Source: Delia radicum
Taxonomy: Eukaryota > Arthropoda > Insecta > Diptera > Anthomyiidae
Assembly (NCBI GenBank): GCA_021234595.1
Contig: CM037851.1
Location: 132,856,776-132,920,775, forward strand
Direction of reading: 5' to 3'
Length of the DNA stretch: 64,000 bases
Below, one piece after another: positions 34,732 through 46,588 of the stretch (within the stretch, counting starts at the first letter, position 1; each line of letters begins with the position of its first letter). Below the pieces are notes generated by a model that was given only the letters and a program-made list of their open reading frames with translations, searched no databases and was not told the DNA's origin. The position numbers were made by a program, and so were the translations under genes.

Positions 34732-36440
34732 TAGGGTTGTCTTTCGTTGTATGGGCGAAAAATAAAAATGAGATTTTGACTGTACCCCCCTCTTAAAATA
34801 TTTGTTAGGGTGTCAAAACACGCCACGCAAAAATTAGAGTTCTAGAATAACGGGAAGATGTCCCGCATCGCCCTTGAAAATCGGGCCCCTTGGAAAAATG
34901 GGCATAATTTAAAAAAAAATTAAAAATTTTTTTTCTTCAAAATTAAAAAAATATAAAATAATTTTTGTGTTGGGTTTAATCATAACTACTCAGATAAAAA
35001 ATATTATTTTCCCAGAAAATCGCTAACTTACCCTAACTTTGTGTCAAACGAATTAACAAATATTTTGGGTGTACCTCAAAGTGACTTTTTTGCATTTTTG
35101 AAAATTTTATTCAACAAAAATCAAAAACCTAGTGGTTGCTGTCAAGCATTTCATTAAACACATATCAAGTATTAAATAAGCCAAGTACTGTGGATATCCG
35201 TTGGCAAATTTTTTTTTTAGGGCATTTTGATTCTCTGGGATTTCAAGGTTTTTTTTTATTTTTATACATTTTTACTTTAAAACAAGGTTTTAATAATATT
35301 TCATCAATATTATTGTATATGCTCTTTTATATGATTGTAATAACTTTATTATAAAATACTATTTTTTCTGTTGATAGTTAACCCATGTTAACCTGGGGTC
35401 CAATATGACCCACGTTAACAAATTAAAGGTTGTTAATGACACTGCAGAACGGGCAGTGAACCTCATGGAGGACTACAATAAAGTATTGTCACGAAACGAG
35501 GAGGAATAACAAGTAATAATGCAAATTGTAGCCGATTATCGGAAGCACTACCCGGATGCAAACAAATTTACACTATTAAATTAAAAATACGTTTTTCAAA
35601 AATACTCCTGAATATGTACAAAAAAATCAATTTAAATATGAATACAAATATCTGAATTTATACTAAAAATTTTATTTTTAATTAATTTTAAAATGTAAAT
35701 AAATTACAATTAGAAACATAAACAAAAATTTATTTTGTCATCTTTGTGATTTTTGACTCTTTAAAATTCGAGGGTCAATTGTGACCCCATGAAAACACAG
35801 GTTAACTATGAACACGAAAAATTATACTTTATAATAAAGTTATTACAATTATATAAAATAGCATACACAATAACATTGATGAAATATTACAAAAATCTTG
35901 TTAAAAAAAAAAGTCTATACAAATTTAAAAAAACGTTCAAATCCGCTAGAATCAAAATGCTCTAACAAAAATTTTTGACTATGGATATCCGTAATACTTG
36001 GCTTATTTAATACTTGAGATGTGTTTAATAAAATACTTGACAGCAAACACTAGGTTTTTGATTTTTGTTGAATAAAATTTTCAAAAATGCAAAAAAGTCA
36101 CTTTGAGGTACACCCAAAATATTTATTAATTTTTTTGACACAAAGTTAGGGTAAGTTAGCGATTTTTTGGGAAAGTGATATTTTTTATCTGAGTAGTTAT
36201 GATTACACCCAACACAAAAATTATTTCATATTTTTTTAATTTTGAAGAAAAAAAAAAATTGTAATTTTTCTTAAATTATGCCCATTTTTCCAAGGGGCCC
36301 GATTTTCAAGGGCGATGCGGGACATCTTCCTGTTATGCTAGAACTCTAATTTTTTGCATGGTGAGTTTTTGTACCCAAACAAATATTTTAAGAGGGGGGC
36401 AGCCCCAAAAATCGCAAGTTGAAAAATAAGGACCACCCTA
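34732..36440 (+). mobile_element. hAT-like foldback with about 680-bp TIRs and 8-bp TSD
   Basis: The 8-bp duplication ATGCATAC flanks both ends (34724-34731, 36441-36448). The tips TAGGGTTGTC and GACCACCCTA differ at one position, and the inverted repeats extend to about 35415 on the left and from about 35770 on the right. Blocks such as GGGCCCCTTGGAAAAATGGG are shared in inverted orientation. The central 350 bp holds a transposase C-terminal remnant. Confidence 0.85.
35402..35584 (+). pseudogene. Transposase C-terminal remnant
   Basis: The frame reads VNDTAERAVNLMEDYNKVLS, then RNEEE, a TAA at 35507-35509, then QVIMQIVADYRKHYPDANKF and a natural stop at 35582-35584. The NDxAERxVxLMxxYN...E(E)xxQ...DYRKxxP pattern matches, from memory, the C-terminus of transposase-like proteins common in arthropods. 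The single stop is one base from CAA (Gln). The rest of the gene has been deleted. The family name is uncertain. Confidence 0.55.
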
Positions 36441-36649
36441 ATGCATACATACGTGTCGTGCACACACTTTTGTTGAGTTTCATAATTTTTATTTCTTTTT
36501 GTAGATCGTTATATCTGTTTATCTTTTTAATTTTCAACAAAAATTTTTATTAATAATATTATTGCCGTGATATGTGCAAAATCAATTAAAATAGTAATTG
36601 ATTCAATAAATTTTTAATTGAAACCTGTTTTTAGTTTTTTCTGTGTAGG

Positions 36650-37656
36650 CATAATTTTAAATACTGAAGATTGAGACAGCTCCTTTTTTAAATTTTTAAT
36701 CAGTGTTCATGTAGTTGGAAAGGTGCAACTTTTTTAATTTTATTGTCGATTCTTTGACATTAAAATATATATTTCCGGATTGTTCGTACGCCTATCTTGC
36801 TTAAGGGGTTGTTAATCCTCTTTGGGAATCAATAGAAACAATGATTCTTATATAAAATAAGTAAATAAAGAAATGGTTTATTGAAAAAATTAAGTTGGTG
36901 CTTAATTTTTTTAAATTATATTCATGGTTGGAAAACACTACCTTTTCATTAAAATGGCCGTTGCCTACCACGCCCACATCAATATTGATATTAAAATTTT
37001 ACAACTACGATTCCGATCGTTACGTGTTCCTTCTAACATCACAGGGTTTATTTAAAACTTTACCTATTAAATTTTGTGGATAACAAAATACCGTTACAAA
37101 TCGGCGTTTCGGTATTTTAGCGTTATGTGAGCTTTAGGTCAAGATCTTTCATAATCAAAGCGGTAAAATAGGGAAATAAAACCGATTATACAAGAAGACA
37201 CATGTGTTTAATGGAATCGCATTTTTAAAATTTTCATTCCGGTCTCGATGTAACTGTACTAGACAAATACCGTTATTATGAAAAGATATTGAATGCCAAC
37301 CCAGATTATAATTAAAATCTGGACAACCATGGCAATCACGTGAGAATTAAGAACATATTTTTTAAATGACGAATATAATCTTTAGATCCCAACGTAGTTC
37401 ACCCATAAAAATTATTGTTTAAAAAAAAAAAAAAACCACACACCCAAAATAATTATTATCAAAATTTTGGGAATCGAAAAAATTGCTTAATTTTAAGGAA
37501 TATTTAAAAAAGTTGATTCAAAATTATTATGAGCAACATATAAAAAAATGCGTTTGCCCATAACTATTTTTATCCAATTATTATTTTTTTTATTTCTTTG
37601 TTATAATTTTTAGTAAGACATATTTTTTTTTATTATATATAATTATTATGATTCTA
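36650..37656. other. No gene seen
   Basis: AT-rich. The stretch at 37085-37125 has AAATACCGTTA and GGTATTTTAGCGTTA words like the repeat M minisatellite. The short plus ORF 36895-37083 shows no recognisable feature. Confidence 0.4.
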
Positions 37657-37968
37657 CACTCAAAGAAAAAGCTTCCTCATATTTATTACATGTTTCATAA
37701 ATTTTCGTCTAATGTAACGTTTTATAATATTTATGAAACATTTCATAAAAACGAAATAAACTTCATCATATTTATAAAATGTTTCACTATATATATGAAG
37801 CATATTTTGTATTAGTAGGTATTTTATTATTTTTGTGTAGACAAAATTCACGGAGACCATGATATCGTCATTATAATTAATGTTGTTTATGTAATGTTTC
37901 GTAAATATTGATGAAATTGTTACATTGTACGAAAATTGATGAAACTTATTCCTGGTTTTCTCTTTGTG
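37657..37968. mobile_element. MITE with TA target (CACAAAGAGAAAA family)
   Basis: The left tip CACTCAAAGAAAAAG and the right tip, reverse complemented, CACAAAGAGAAAACC are flanked by TA (37655-37656, 37969-37970). It is 312 bp with many GAAACATTT/AAATGTTTC words. The 104-codon minus ORF (37660-37974) spans the element tip to tip and is not protein-like. A likely relative is 58954-59180. Confidence 0.65.
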
Positions 37969-38147
37969 TAGCAATAGCTTTTATGTTAGAAATAATTGTT
38001 AGGAGAAATTTTTAAATATAATAAATAAAATGTTTAGGTCCCTAGTCAATTTTTATTATTATGTTAGTGCTTTTTTTTTTGTCCTAATGACCAAAGTCAT
38101 TGAGATCTGTTTGACAGGTGTTAACCACTCTTTGCAGGTACATAGGC

Positions 38148-38563
38148 TAGTGATAGTCACGTGAGTAAATTTTGACTCACTCACGAGAGAGAAATGCTAC
38201 TCACGCACAATCACTAACGAGAATTTTTTATCGACTCACACTTACTCAAGCTCTCGTAAGTAAATTTAGATTTTGCTCACACTCATGCGATGATTAACGA
38301 AATAAAACCTGACCGGAAAAAAATAAAATGTAAAAATTAAGGTAAATTGTGAGTTTAACTTAAAATGCTCGGAATACATGATTTTGCCATTTATTTAGTG
38401 TTTTAAACACATAAAAATATTTAATCGTCGAAAAAGTTAAAGAAAACATTTAATAAAGCACACTCATCCATGAAGATTTCTACCTACTCACGTTTACGTG
38501 AGTAACATTAAATCAAGCTTGGAAATTGAAACACTCAAAATTGTGCTCACGTGTCCATCTCTA
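38148..38563. mobile_element. hAT-type MITE with CTCACGTGAG-rich interior
   Basis: The left tip TAGTGATAGTCACGTGAG and the right tip, reverse complemented, TAGAGATGGACACGTGAG match at 14 of 18. The interior has many ACTCAC/GTGAGT words. The tips fit a hAT-like YARNG start, but I cannot see a convincing 8-bp duplication. Just upstream (38060-38140) a T run and GGTTAACACC-like word on the minus strand could be a SINE scrap. Confidence 0.5.
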
Positions 38564-41320
38564 ATAGAGACCAATGCATCTTTAAGAAAATTTTGGAATT
38601 TTGTGTGCCGTCTACTGAAAATATTAAAAAACTCCCAGTTCCTCAGTTAAAGAATTTCTCAGTTAAATCCAAAAAATTTCAAATTACCTGTAATTAATGT
38701 TTTAGTTAATGAACATATTTTTTCTGATGCCCAGTATATACAAAATAAAATTTTTAAATTGTCATTTATTTTTAAAATAGAATTCAAAAAACAAATTTGA
38801 AATTCATCGATAAAAAGAATTGTAAACTTGTATTAAAGAGTTTAAAGAAAAAGTTTTCCTCCTGTATATAGAAGCAAATACTTAAGATAAGTTAAAGTTC
38901 TTTGCCTTAACGTTTAAAAACAAAATTCTATTGTTTTTCTTTATAGAGATATAGGAAAACGGGAGAATTGTAAAAGAAGGGGAGCTCATCTAATTAAATA
39001 CTTAAGATACATTTTTTCGGTTTTAGGCGAAACAAACTTTTATAATTTTGTGGAAAAATCCTGTTTCAAAATTAAGTAAAATTTAATTTTTTTAAGCTAA
39101 TCAATTTTTAAACTTCTTTGAAAAATATTGTGCACTTTGGTGCATTTTTAAATTCTCACATGGCAACCATGACATATATTTTACAAGTGTATACGTCAAT
39201 TATTTATGTTGTTGTTTACCATAAAAATTTTCAATTTAACTGTTTGTTAAATTTTAACTGGACAGTCTGTAATCGGGTCTTAAATTAAAAGATAAGTTTA
39301 ATACCAAAAAACGGAAACAAAACTTTTAATATTGTAAAAGTTAGACTGCTCAGTAGATTTTGAGATATTTGGCTTCTACAGCTGTAGAATTTGAACGAAT
39401 AAAAATCTTAAATCTTCGTTCATTTTGTTAAAAAAAAATTATAAAAAATGAGACAAAATTACAAAAGAATCGTAAACTAATTAAAAATAAATTTAATTTA
39501 TACTTAAAATTAGTGAACAATTTGTAAAATAAAATTACATTACTAAAATTTTGTCCGAGTGTACTAAGAAAAAAGCATTAGTAAATGTTATTAAGTGGGA
39601 GAATTTTGACTCACACTATCATACAAACTGATTACTATAGTCACATTAATTTAAAAGTTGTTTTAACTATGTAAATTTTTTTTTATATACATATGGGGAA
39701 CTTCAAAAATTTTCGACAATTTCTGGTAAAATATTTAAGCATTTTTTTGTATCACATGAATTTTGTGTGTATGTAAGCCGATGTCTAAGCATACTAAATC
39801 CAATCGCGTTAATAATTTATCGTTAACGGCGCTATAATGGTGGCGGTTTTAAGTTTCTAGCAAATTAAAAATATCAAATGCATATTAATTAAAAACTAAT
39901 TGCGACTGTCTATATGACGTTAATATAACACAGTACTAAAATACATTATAAAATTTGCCCTGTCTCAACTTAAAACGCAAAAGTTGTCAACCCTGAACGT
40001 AAAAACCATACGTCAATCTGGTAACATTATGAAATAGAGACGGAGGAGATTAGAAAAATAAACCAAAATCTAAAAATAGAATATTTGTGTTGTTAGTGTT
40101 TTCACTTCTGAGTATAATATGCAATAACAGAAAGAGCTAATAGGAAAGAAAACTGCAATTTAGCTGCATTAGATTCGAGGTCATACTTGGGTGTGATCGC
40201 TAAACGGTCATGACTTGATATTGTTAAGTTTGTAACGTAAGATGAGCGAAGGTTTGATTCTTACAGCCGCAGGTTCTTGAAAAATTTATCATATAGAGAC
40301 AATCAGGCAATTACTAGACACAATACTATAATAGAACACTGTACTAAAAATATTAATATTACCTACCTTTTTTTTGCTTAGATTAAGTTTTAAGTTAAGA
40401 TTAAGGACAAGATTTTTTGAGTTTATTTTTATATTTTTGGTGGTTATATATGTTTTAAAATGTAATAAACACAATGAGATCTGTAAATTGATGTAGCTTT
40501 ACACTCAAAAAATCTCTGTAAAGTCAGCAACATTTTTGCTGGGAGAATCCTTGCAGAAAAATTGCTAATATCAATATGTGTGCCCGATTTCGGGATACAA
40601 TTGCAGTAGAATCTGATACAAACTTATGTACTAGGGTAGACCCATTTTTCGGATGAAATTATATAAACAGAGATGATTTTTTATATTTTTATATCTACAT
40701 TAAAAAAAATAAGTTAGTAGAAAAGCTATTAAATCGTCTTGTAAATCAATTATATTATTTGTCAGCAAAATTTTTTGCTGAAATTGTGTTTTCAGCTAAA
40801 ATTTTAGTTATACTTATTCAGCTCTTAACTGTTTTGAACTAATGCTTTACTTATATTTGACTAATGTTTAACTAATTTATTTTGCTGAACAAAATTTAGC
40901 TGATAAGCGCATTAAAAGTGTGGGCGACAACAAGATTGAAATATATACGCAGAATTAAGTAGATGTCGCGGCGTGTTAAGATGTAGTAGGGAGGAGGAAA
41001 ATGACACTAGAAAGTACATAAAAAAAACAACTATGGACGATTTTTGGACATTTAGTGCCATTTTACGAGACTAAAACTTAGATTTAATTATATTTATATG
41101 TATCAGTTTACATAAAATCATATACAATATATCGGTCCAAAATCCGGATACAATAATATCTGTTTTTTATATAATTATATTTCCACACTCACAATATTTT
41201 ACAGTTAGAAACAAACGAATTTGTACAATAAAACTATAGAAAAAGTTGTTAAAAACATGACTACTAATTTTTCTTTTAAAACAATAGTAATTTCCAATTA
41301 TTTTTAATTGTTAAAAAATT
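38564..41320. other. No gene seen
   Basis: AT-rich spacer of 2.7 kb. Around 40505-40570 the words GCAACATTTTTGCTGGGAG recur in a form also seen near 1080-1125, so both may be remains of one MITE family. ORFs such as 40289-40474 are not protein-like. Confidence 0.4.
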
Positions 41321-41329
41321 AACTGAAAA

Positions 41330-41590
41330 TATCGATACAAAGTACTTTCGTTTATTTTAACTATTAAAAAACAATTGTTTAATCCGTTAAAATAAACGAC
41401 GTTCGTTTTTTTTGACTATCAAAATATTGCCGTAAATCCATAAAAATAAAAGATTTTCCATAATTTTAAAACAATTTAATTTAACTCACAAAACTTAAAA
41501 ATAAACGATTTTACTTTATTTTAACTATCAAAAATGTAGCCCCTAAAACGTAAAAATAAACGATTGTCGTTTATTTTACTCTAACACCAA
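41330..41590. repeat. Degenerate AAATAAACGA/TCGTTTATTT tandem tract
   Basis: Four or five imperfect units of about 60-70 bp, each with AAAATAAACGAT and TTTATTTTAACTAT(C/T)AAAA. Each unit contains a short inverted pair (AAATAAACGA...TCGTTTATTT), so the tract could form serial hairpins. Confidence 0.5.
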
Positions 41591-41797
41591 ATTTAATTTA
41601 AAAGAAATAAAAACACGAGTTCTTTATTTGTTTTGTTTTTGGTCATACTTTTTATTAAAAAAAATAAATTTTATCATGTATTATTAATATAATAATATAT
41701 GTTAGAATTTATTTTTAAAACTAAATACTCGTAATAAGATTAATTGAATTTTAAAAAAAGTTTAAGTTATATTAGAAATAACCACAGTTAAGAACTA

Positions 41798-42203
41798 CAC
41801 TTAGGAAATTATGTTGGTAAAGACGACTGCAATTGTAGTCAAAAACAAATGAAATTTCATTTAAAAAAGGACGACTTACATTTCATTAAATTCAACTAAC
41901 ATTGTCATTTGTTTTTTAATGTTCAAAAAATGACTAACAATTGTAGTAAAAATGAACCACATGGTAGTAAAAAATAAACAAACATTTACTTTTTTTATTT
42001 TTTTAAATAACAAAAAACAACTGTAAAAAATGAATGTAAAATCGTAAAACAGTCATTTGATGTGAGTTGTTTTTTTAAATGAACTACAAGGTTAGTTAAA
42101 AATTTTATTTGTTCTACAAATGACTTACATTTACATTAAAAATAATGAAACTGTATTACAACCCAAACAACTACATATTTTTAAAGCAGAAGTTCCCTGA
42201 GTG
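41798..42203 (+). mobile_element. MITE-C copy 2
   Basis: 406 bp with tips CACTTAGGAA and TTCCCTGAGTG and TA duplications at 41796-41797 and 42204-42205. It is nearly identical to 21987-22392. Confidence 0.9.
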
Positions 42204-42205
42204 TA

Positions 42206-44380
42206 CCATTTGACATTGATTATTTTGAGGCAACTTTGCAGGTCCTTACCAATTTTTTTCTAAAGTGCGCCTAAAGACTCGTCTATTTCTAAGAGCTTAT
42301 GACATCTAATAAAAGGTGATCTATAAAAATAATTAAAAATGTTTCGAGAATGCCATAAATGGATTAAAAAAAAATTCAAAATATCTTTAAATAGTATATT
42401 TGGAAGATTTGCTGATTTCGTTTAAAACTTACAAGAAAATACCCGTTAATGATTTTTTAGAACAGTATTAGAAAAAATAGTGAAATTTAATAGTTGAAGT
42501 TATACCTACAACAAAGGAGTTATACCAGGAATGTTTACAATAGCAGAACTTTTAAAAACAGAAAAACGTAATGGGATATTTACCTTAATGTACAAAAACC
42601 CACAAACCACAGGAAGCCAACTTCTTATTCCTTAACACTCTAGATTTGACCAGATGAAAAGCACGATAAGCTTTTTAAATTAACATCTGGAATAAACATG
42701 TGTGTAAATATTATAAATTACAATAATTTTGTTGTTACGTACCAATTTTGATTGTTGAAATATTTTTTTTCGCAATTTTTAGTAAACCCACTAGACAGAT
42801 TCTTGTTTTGCACAAAATAAAAGACAATTAAAATCTAAAGAAAAACTATAGTGATGGTAAATAAAATATTTGGTTTAGTACTAAGCACTTTTGAAAAATT
42901 TTTGGTACTTTTTGATTTAATTCAATTGTTAAGGTACCCTTGCAATATTATTGCCAATTTTATTATCATTCAATGTGGCCAACTCAATATTAAAAATTTT
43001 TCACATTTCTTGAGTTTGCAGAAAGAATCGAAACCTTTTTGATTTTTCTAACCATCCAATATGACATACACACTGGTAATTTGTTGCACACTACCAAAAG
43101 TTGCACAAGAATATTGCATGGTGCGTTTAACTTTACAATAAACATTGATGCGCTCAATCTTGTTTACCTAAAACAACACTCGAATTTTACCATATTGCTA
43201 AATAATTTGCCTGTATTCAAATAATCATCTAACACATGTTCTATACTGCGAAAATTGTAATCCTAAATTTTAGTTTTATTTTATATATATTAAACCTTGT
43301 TATTTGTAAATGAATAAAGACACTCAGAGTTTTTACTCTGTCTCTAGCAGGCTGTCTTTTTCTGACGGTGCACATTCTGCACCGTCAATACTGCTCAAGG
43401 ATGAGAAAGTGCAAATTTGCATCGTGTGCAAATGACCACGCTGAATAATCCAGTAACAAAATAAAAAGTAAAACAAAATTTACTGCAACAAAGCACTTAA
43501 TCGTCAGCTGGGCCACTTTTTTACTTTTTGGACTGAAAATGTAAATAAGTAATTTATTTACCAGTTTATGCATATGAAAAACGTTTGAGAGATCTTTTAA
43601 AAAGATTACTCTGATTTTGTGTAAGTTTTTTTTAAAAAAAGTAGATAAACGAAAGTACATAAAAATTAAATTCAATGACCTCCGGTCTTTATTATGGTGA
43701 TGCATTTTACCGAATAGTGACCAAGGACCTGCGCCGATCATATTAATCAGCGACGGCGGATGAATAAATAAATTGGTGCTGGGGCCTTAAGCCGATTAAG
43801 GTTTTTGTTCAATTTCTAGCTATTTTCCATCTCTTGCAGATGCGTCATTTAGAGCAGCATTTTTTAAATAAATAATTAAAACTATTAGAAGATTGAAAGA
43901 AATGTCTTTTAATTTAAAATACCTTTTAGGAAAAACTAATATTTCGGGTTTGAATAAAGACTTTTTTTTAATAACAAAATTAAACGAAAATATTAACTGC
44001 TACAGAAAATCCGTATTTATTTATAGCTTGTTTTTTAAAAAACAGGTAAAAAAGTTGAAAAATATGTTTCTTTGTATTTTAATAACAAACTTTACAGATT
44101 ACTTTTTAAATAAACTACAATCGGTAATGGAAAATATATTGTGAGTGTATTAGTTTAGACATAAACTGATACACTTAGATACAAAACTAATACAGATACA
44201 ATGGGCCCATATTTCGAATGAAATTTAATACGATTGCGTATAGCGTCACATAGAAATTTATATGAATACATAAAGATTCATATAATTTTTTTTCAATCGG
44301 GCTGTTATTTAAAAAATTTCGTGCATGTGATTTTCTTATTAAGTATTTCTGTGTTATTAGGTATTTCCTGTGTTGCAATA
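42206..44380. other. No gene seen; one strong hairpin
   Basis: AT-rich spacer. A perfect hairpin with arm TGACGGTGCA and loop CATTC lies at 43363-43387, in a slightly GC-richer patch next to ACTCAGAGTTTTTACTCTG. ORFs 43385-43741 (minus, 118 codons) and 43893-44144 (plus) have no recognisable domain and match the base composition of the spacer. Confidence 0.4.
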
Positions 44381-44382
44381 TA

Positions 44383-44633
44383 CACCCAGAAAACAGACAC
44401 GGTCGTATCAACCGTATTTGTAGACAAGCGAATGGTTGCTTGTAGCTACCGAATTTGTTGGTAGTTATAATCGAATTTTTGTTGAAGCAACCGAACTTCT
44501 ATTGTCAATTCAATAGAATGATTGTTATTTTAATCGAATGATTGTTATCACAGCCGAAAATTTCGGTCGCAGCAACCGAAACATTCGATAGGCGACAAAT
44601 ACGGTAGCGATGACCGTTTCTGTTTTCTGGGTG
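44383..44633. mobile_element. MITE with CACCCAGAAAACAGA tips
   Basis: The tips CACCCAGAAAACAGA and TCTGTTTTCTGGGTG are exact inverted repeats flanked by TA (44381-44382, 44634-44635). It is 251 bp long. Interior words such as CAACCGAA and TCGAATGATTGTTAT recur. No ORF. Confidence 0.85.
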
Positions 44634-44635
44634 TA

Positions 44636-45720
44636 TGTTTACCCAGTTAATTTTTTTTTCTTCTAATTTAGCATTTTCATCGATGAATTTAACAGTGGCT
44701 TGTCGTAGGAAGGAAGCCTTTTAAATATAATTTCTTGGAAGTTTTCTGCCTAAACAACTTCTTTGGAAGATAGGTAGGGATACAATATTGCTCTTAAGTA
44801 GTTTTTCAGCGTAGTGAGAATGATTCCTTATTATGAAAAGTCAATGTTAAATTCATCGAAGAAAATGCTAAATCAGAATTATTCTTTGGCAGAACAGTTT
44901 TTGCTATGTAGTGTTAGAAATAACTAATGCTGTACCACCAGGTGTTGTTAAAACGTTTTGAAATCACTTCCAATCTTCACCAAAACTTATTCTTATCAAT
45001 AGCTTGGCTGTTATTAGATCGAATGACATCCTATTCAAAAAGCATTGAGTATTGGGATTGGAAAAAAAAATGAGATTAGATGTTTTTAACTCTGTAGGTT
45101 GATTTCTGCACATTTTTCGAAAAAATTGGACCTGTGATGACAAGTTTGTGCACGAACTTATGTCACACACTGTAGTTGGGTGGTTAGTGGTAAAATAGCA
45201 ATAACAACACACATCCCAGCAAAAAATAACTTGCATTTGGCAAGCAGTAACTACATTTGTATGGTTCCAAAATAGCGTTTCACCGCCTTGCATACAATAA
45301 AGCAATTAGGGAAGGCATTCTGTTGTGCTTCCCAAAATGCCTTCTTTGAAGCAATAAATAATGCTTAGAAGGAAGCAATAAAGAATGCCATGAAGCATTA
45401 ATGTTGTCAATATACAAAAAAGCGCTTCTTATTGCCTAAGAAGGCATGAATTTATTGTTTCTAAGAGCACATGAAAGAAGCGCTTTTCATCTGCTTCAAA
45501 GAGGCATACCAAGTGAGACATCGCAAACAAAAGTCATGCCTTCTGGATTTGCTGTGGAAGAGCTTCATAATTAAATAATGCCTTCCTTGCCACAATAGCA
45601 AGACGCTGAACACATAGCAAGACTACTAAACACATAGGAACAACCATTAGGTTAAATAAATTACCCTATTAAATATCGACATATATGGATCTATACATGA
45701 ACACATATGCTTCATATGCA
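44636..45720. other. No gene; AAGCAATAA/GCATT-rich tract
   Basis: From about 45300 to 45620 the words GAAGGCATT, GAAGCAATAA and GCCTTCTTTG recur on both strands, giving many short inverted pairs; this may be a decayed MITE. The minus ORF 44964-45305 has no recognisable motif. Confidence 0.4.
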
Positions 45721-46160
45721 GGGTCCGCCATCTAACGTTTTTTTTTTCAACTAGTGCTTATTTCGTGAATGGTAACACTTAGCTCATGTCTGATTTGACA
45801 GATAATTAGTTTTATCCTTCCGCTGAACGAATATGGTTGTGTATGCGATTGAACAACGCTGGGAAATATTGCGTTTTCGCTTCGCTAAGTGGGCCTGCGA
45901 TCGACTTACAGAAGATGCCGATTTTGCCAAAAAAAACATATTTTCAGATGAAGCTCATTTTGATCTTGGCGGGTATGTAAACAAGCAAAATTGTCGCATT
46001 TGGGGCACAGAAAACCCGCACGCATACATTGAAAAGCCGATACACCCAAAACGAGTCACTGTTTGGTGCGGATTTTGGTCCAGAGGCATAATTGGGCCAT
46101 TTTTCTTAAAAATTGGACCGATCGTGTAGGCTACTGCATGGCCAGCCGAGGCTGGCGTTA
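45721..46160 (+). pseudogene. Mariner-type transposase relic (GGGTCCGCC family)
   Basis: The left tip GGGTCCGCCATCTAACG and 5' UTR match 27628-28024. The frame from 45833 reads MVVYAIEQR then jumps to FRFAKWACDRLTEDADFAKK, IIFSDEAHFDLGGY-like sequence (NIFSDEAHFDLGGYVNKQNC; the SDEAHF Asp is the first catalytic residue), PKRVTVWCGFWSRGIIGPF, then a second jump to KNWTDRVGYCMASRG in another frame, which is the normal C-terminus. So the helix-turn-helix and the second and third catalytic residues are deleted. The right TIR is not found. Confidence 0.85.
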
Positions 46161-46588
46161 CCGCCTAAACAAACCTAAGAGGCACATTAGGCGGCACTCC
46201 TCTAGAGATTCGACAAGGAATATTTTTGCTCAAATATATATCACCAGACAGTCAATACGGACAGTTCTGCTTAATGATTTTCATTTCTTTCCTTTAAAAA
46301 ATCAAATAACAAGCAAATTGAACGCAGTAGACTTGCCCCTTAGCTTGAAATGTTCTCTGTAATTTGCACGGAATTTCGCTTGCATTTGACGTCATCGGGC
46401 GTGTCAGTCATTTTAATTCAATTGTTTTTTAAAAGCCATTAAAAATACTTAATAAAAATGTTTTGCTTTTCAAATGAAAAAATAAAAAAGTATTTATATA
46501 TATTGAAAAAGAAGTTCTTTGATTTTCTTAATGTAGCAATATTGAGCAGCCAACCTGTATGCACATATGTAGGTTTTTATAAATGGTG
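46161..46588. other. No gene seen
   Basis: Short spacer with CCGCCTAAAC and GGCGGCACTCC words near 46160-46200. No recognised element. Confidence 0.4.

Larger units (their letters stand above)
33604..36645. mobile_element. MITE-G copy interrupted by two foldbacks (left end unclear)
   Basis: Flanking pieces 33604-33682, 34530-34731 and 36449-36645 follow the order of MITE-G copy 1 (27513-28372): an AAATTTGTT block, then TATGTTAAATAGAAAAT, ACAAGCACACAC and TGCAAAATCAATTAAAATA, ending TTTTTTCTGTG before TA (36646-36647). The left tip is not identifiable. Confidence 0.55.

Noticed and set aside
37660..37974. 104-codon minus ORF
   Set aside because: It coincides almost exactly with a TA-flanked MITE and is rich in repeats of the MITE itself.
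40180..40275. Possible tRNA-like sequence on the plus strand with GGTTTGATTCT
   Set aside because: The B-box-like word differs from consensus at the key C and no cloverleaf could be closed around it.
43385..43741. 118-codon minus ORF as a gene
   Set aside because: No recognisable domain, AT-driven residue composition (F, L, I, K, N), no conserved neighbour and no splice or promoter evidence.
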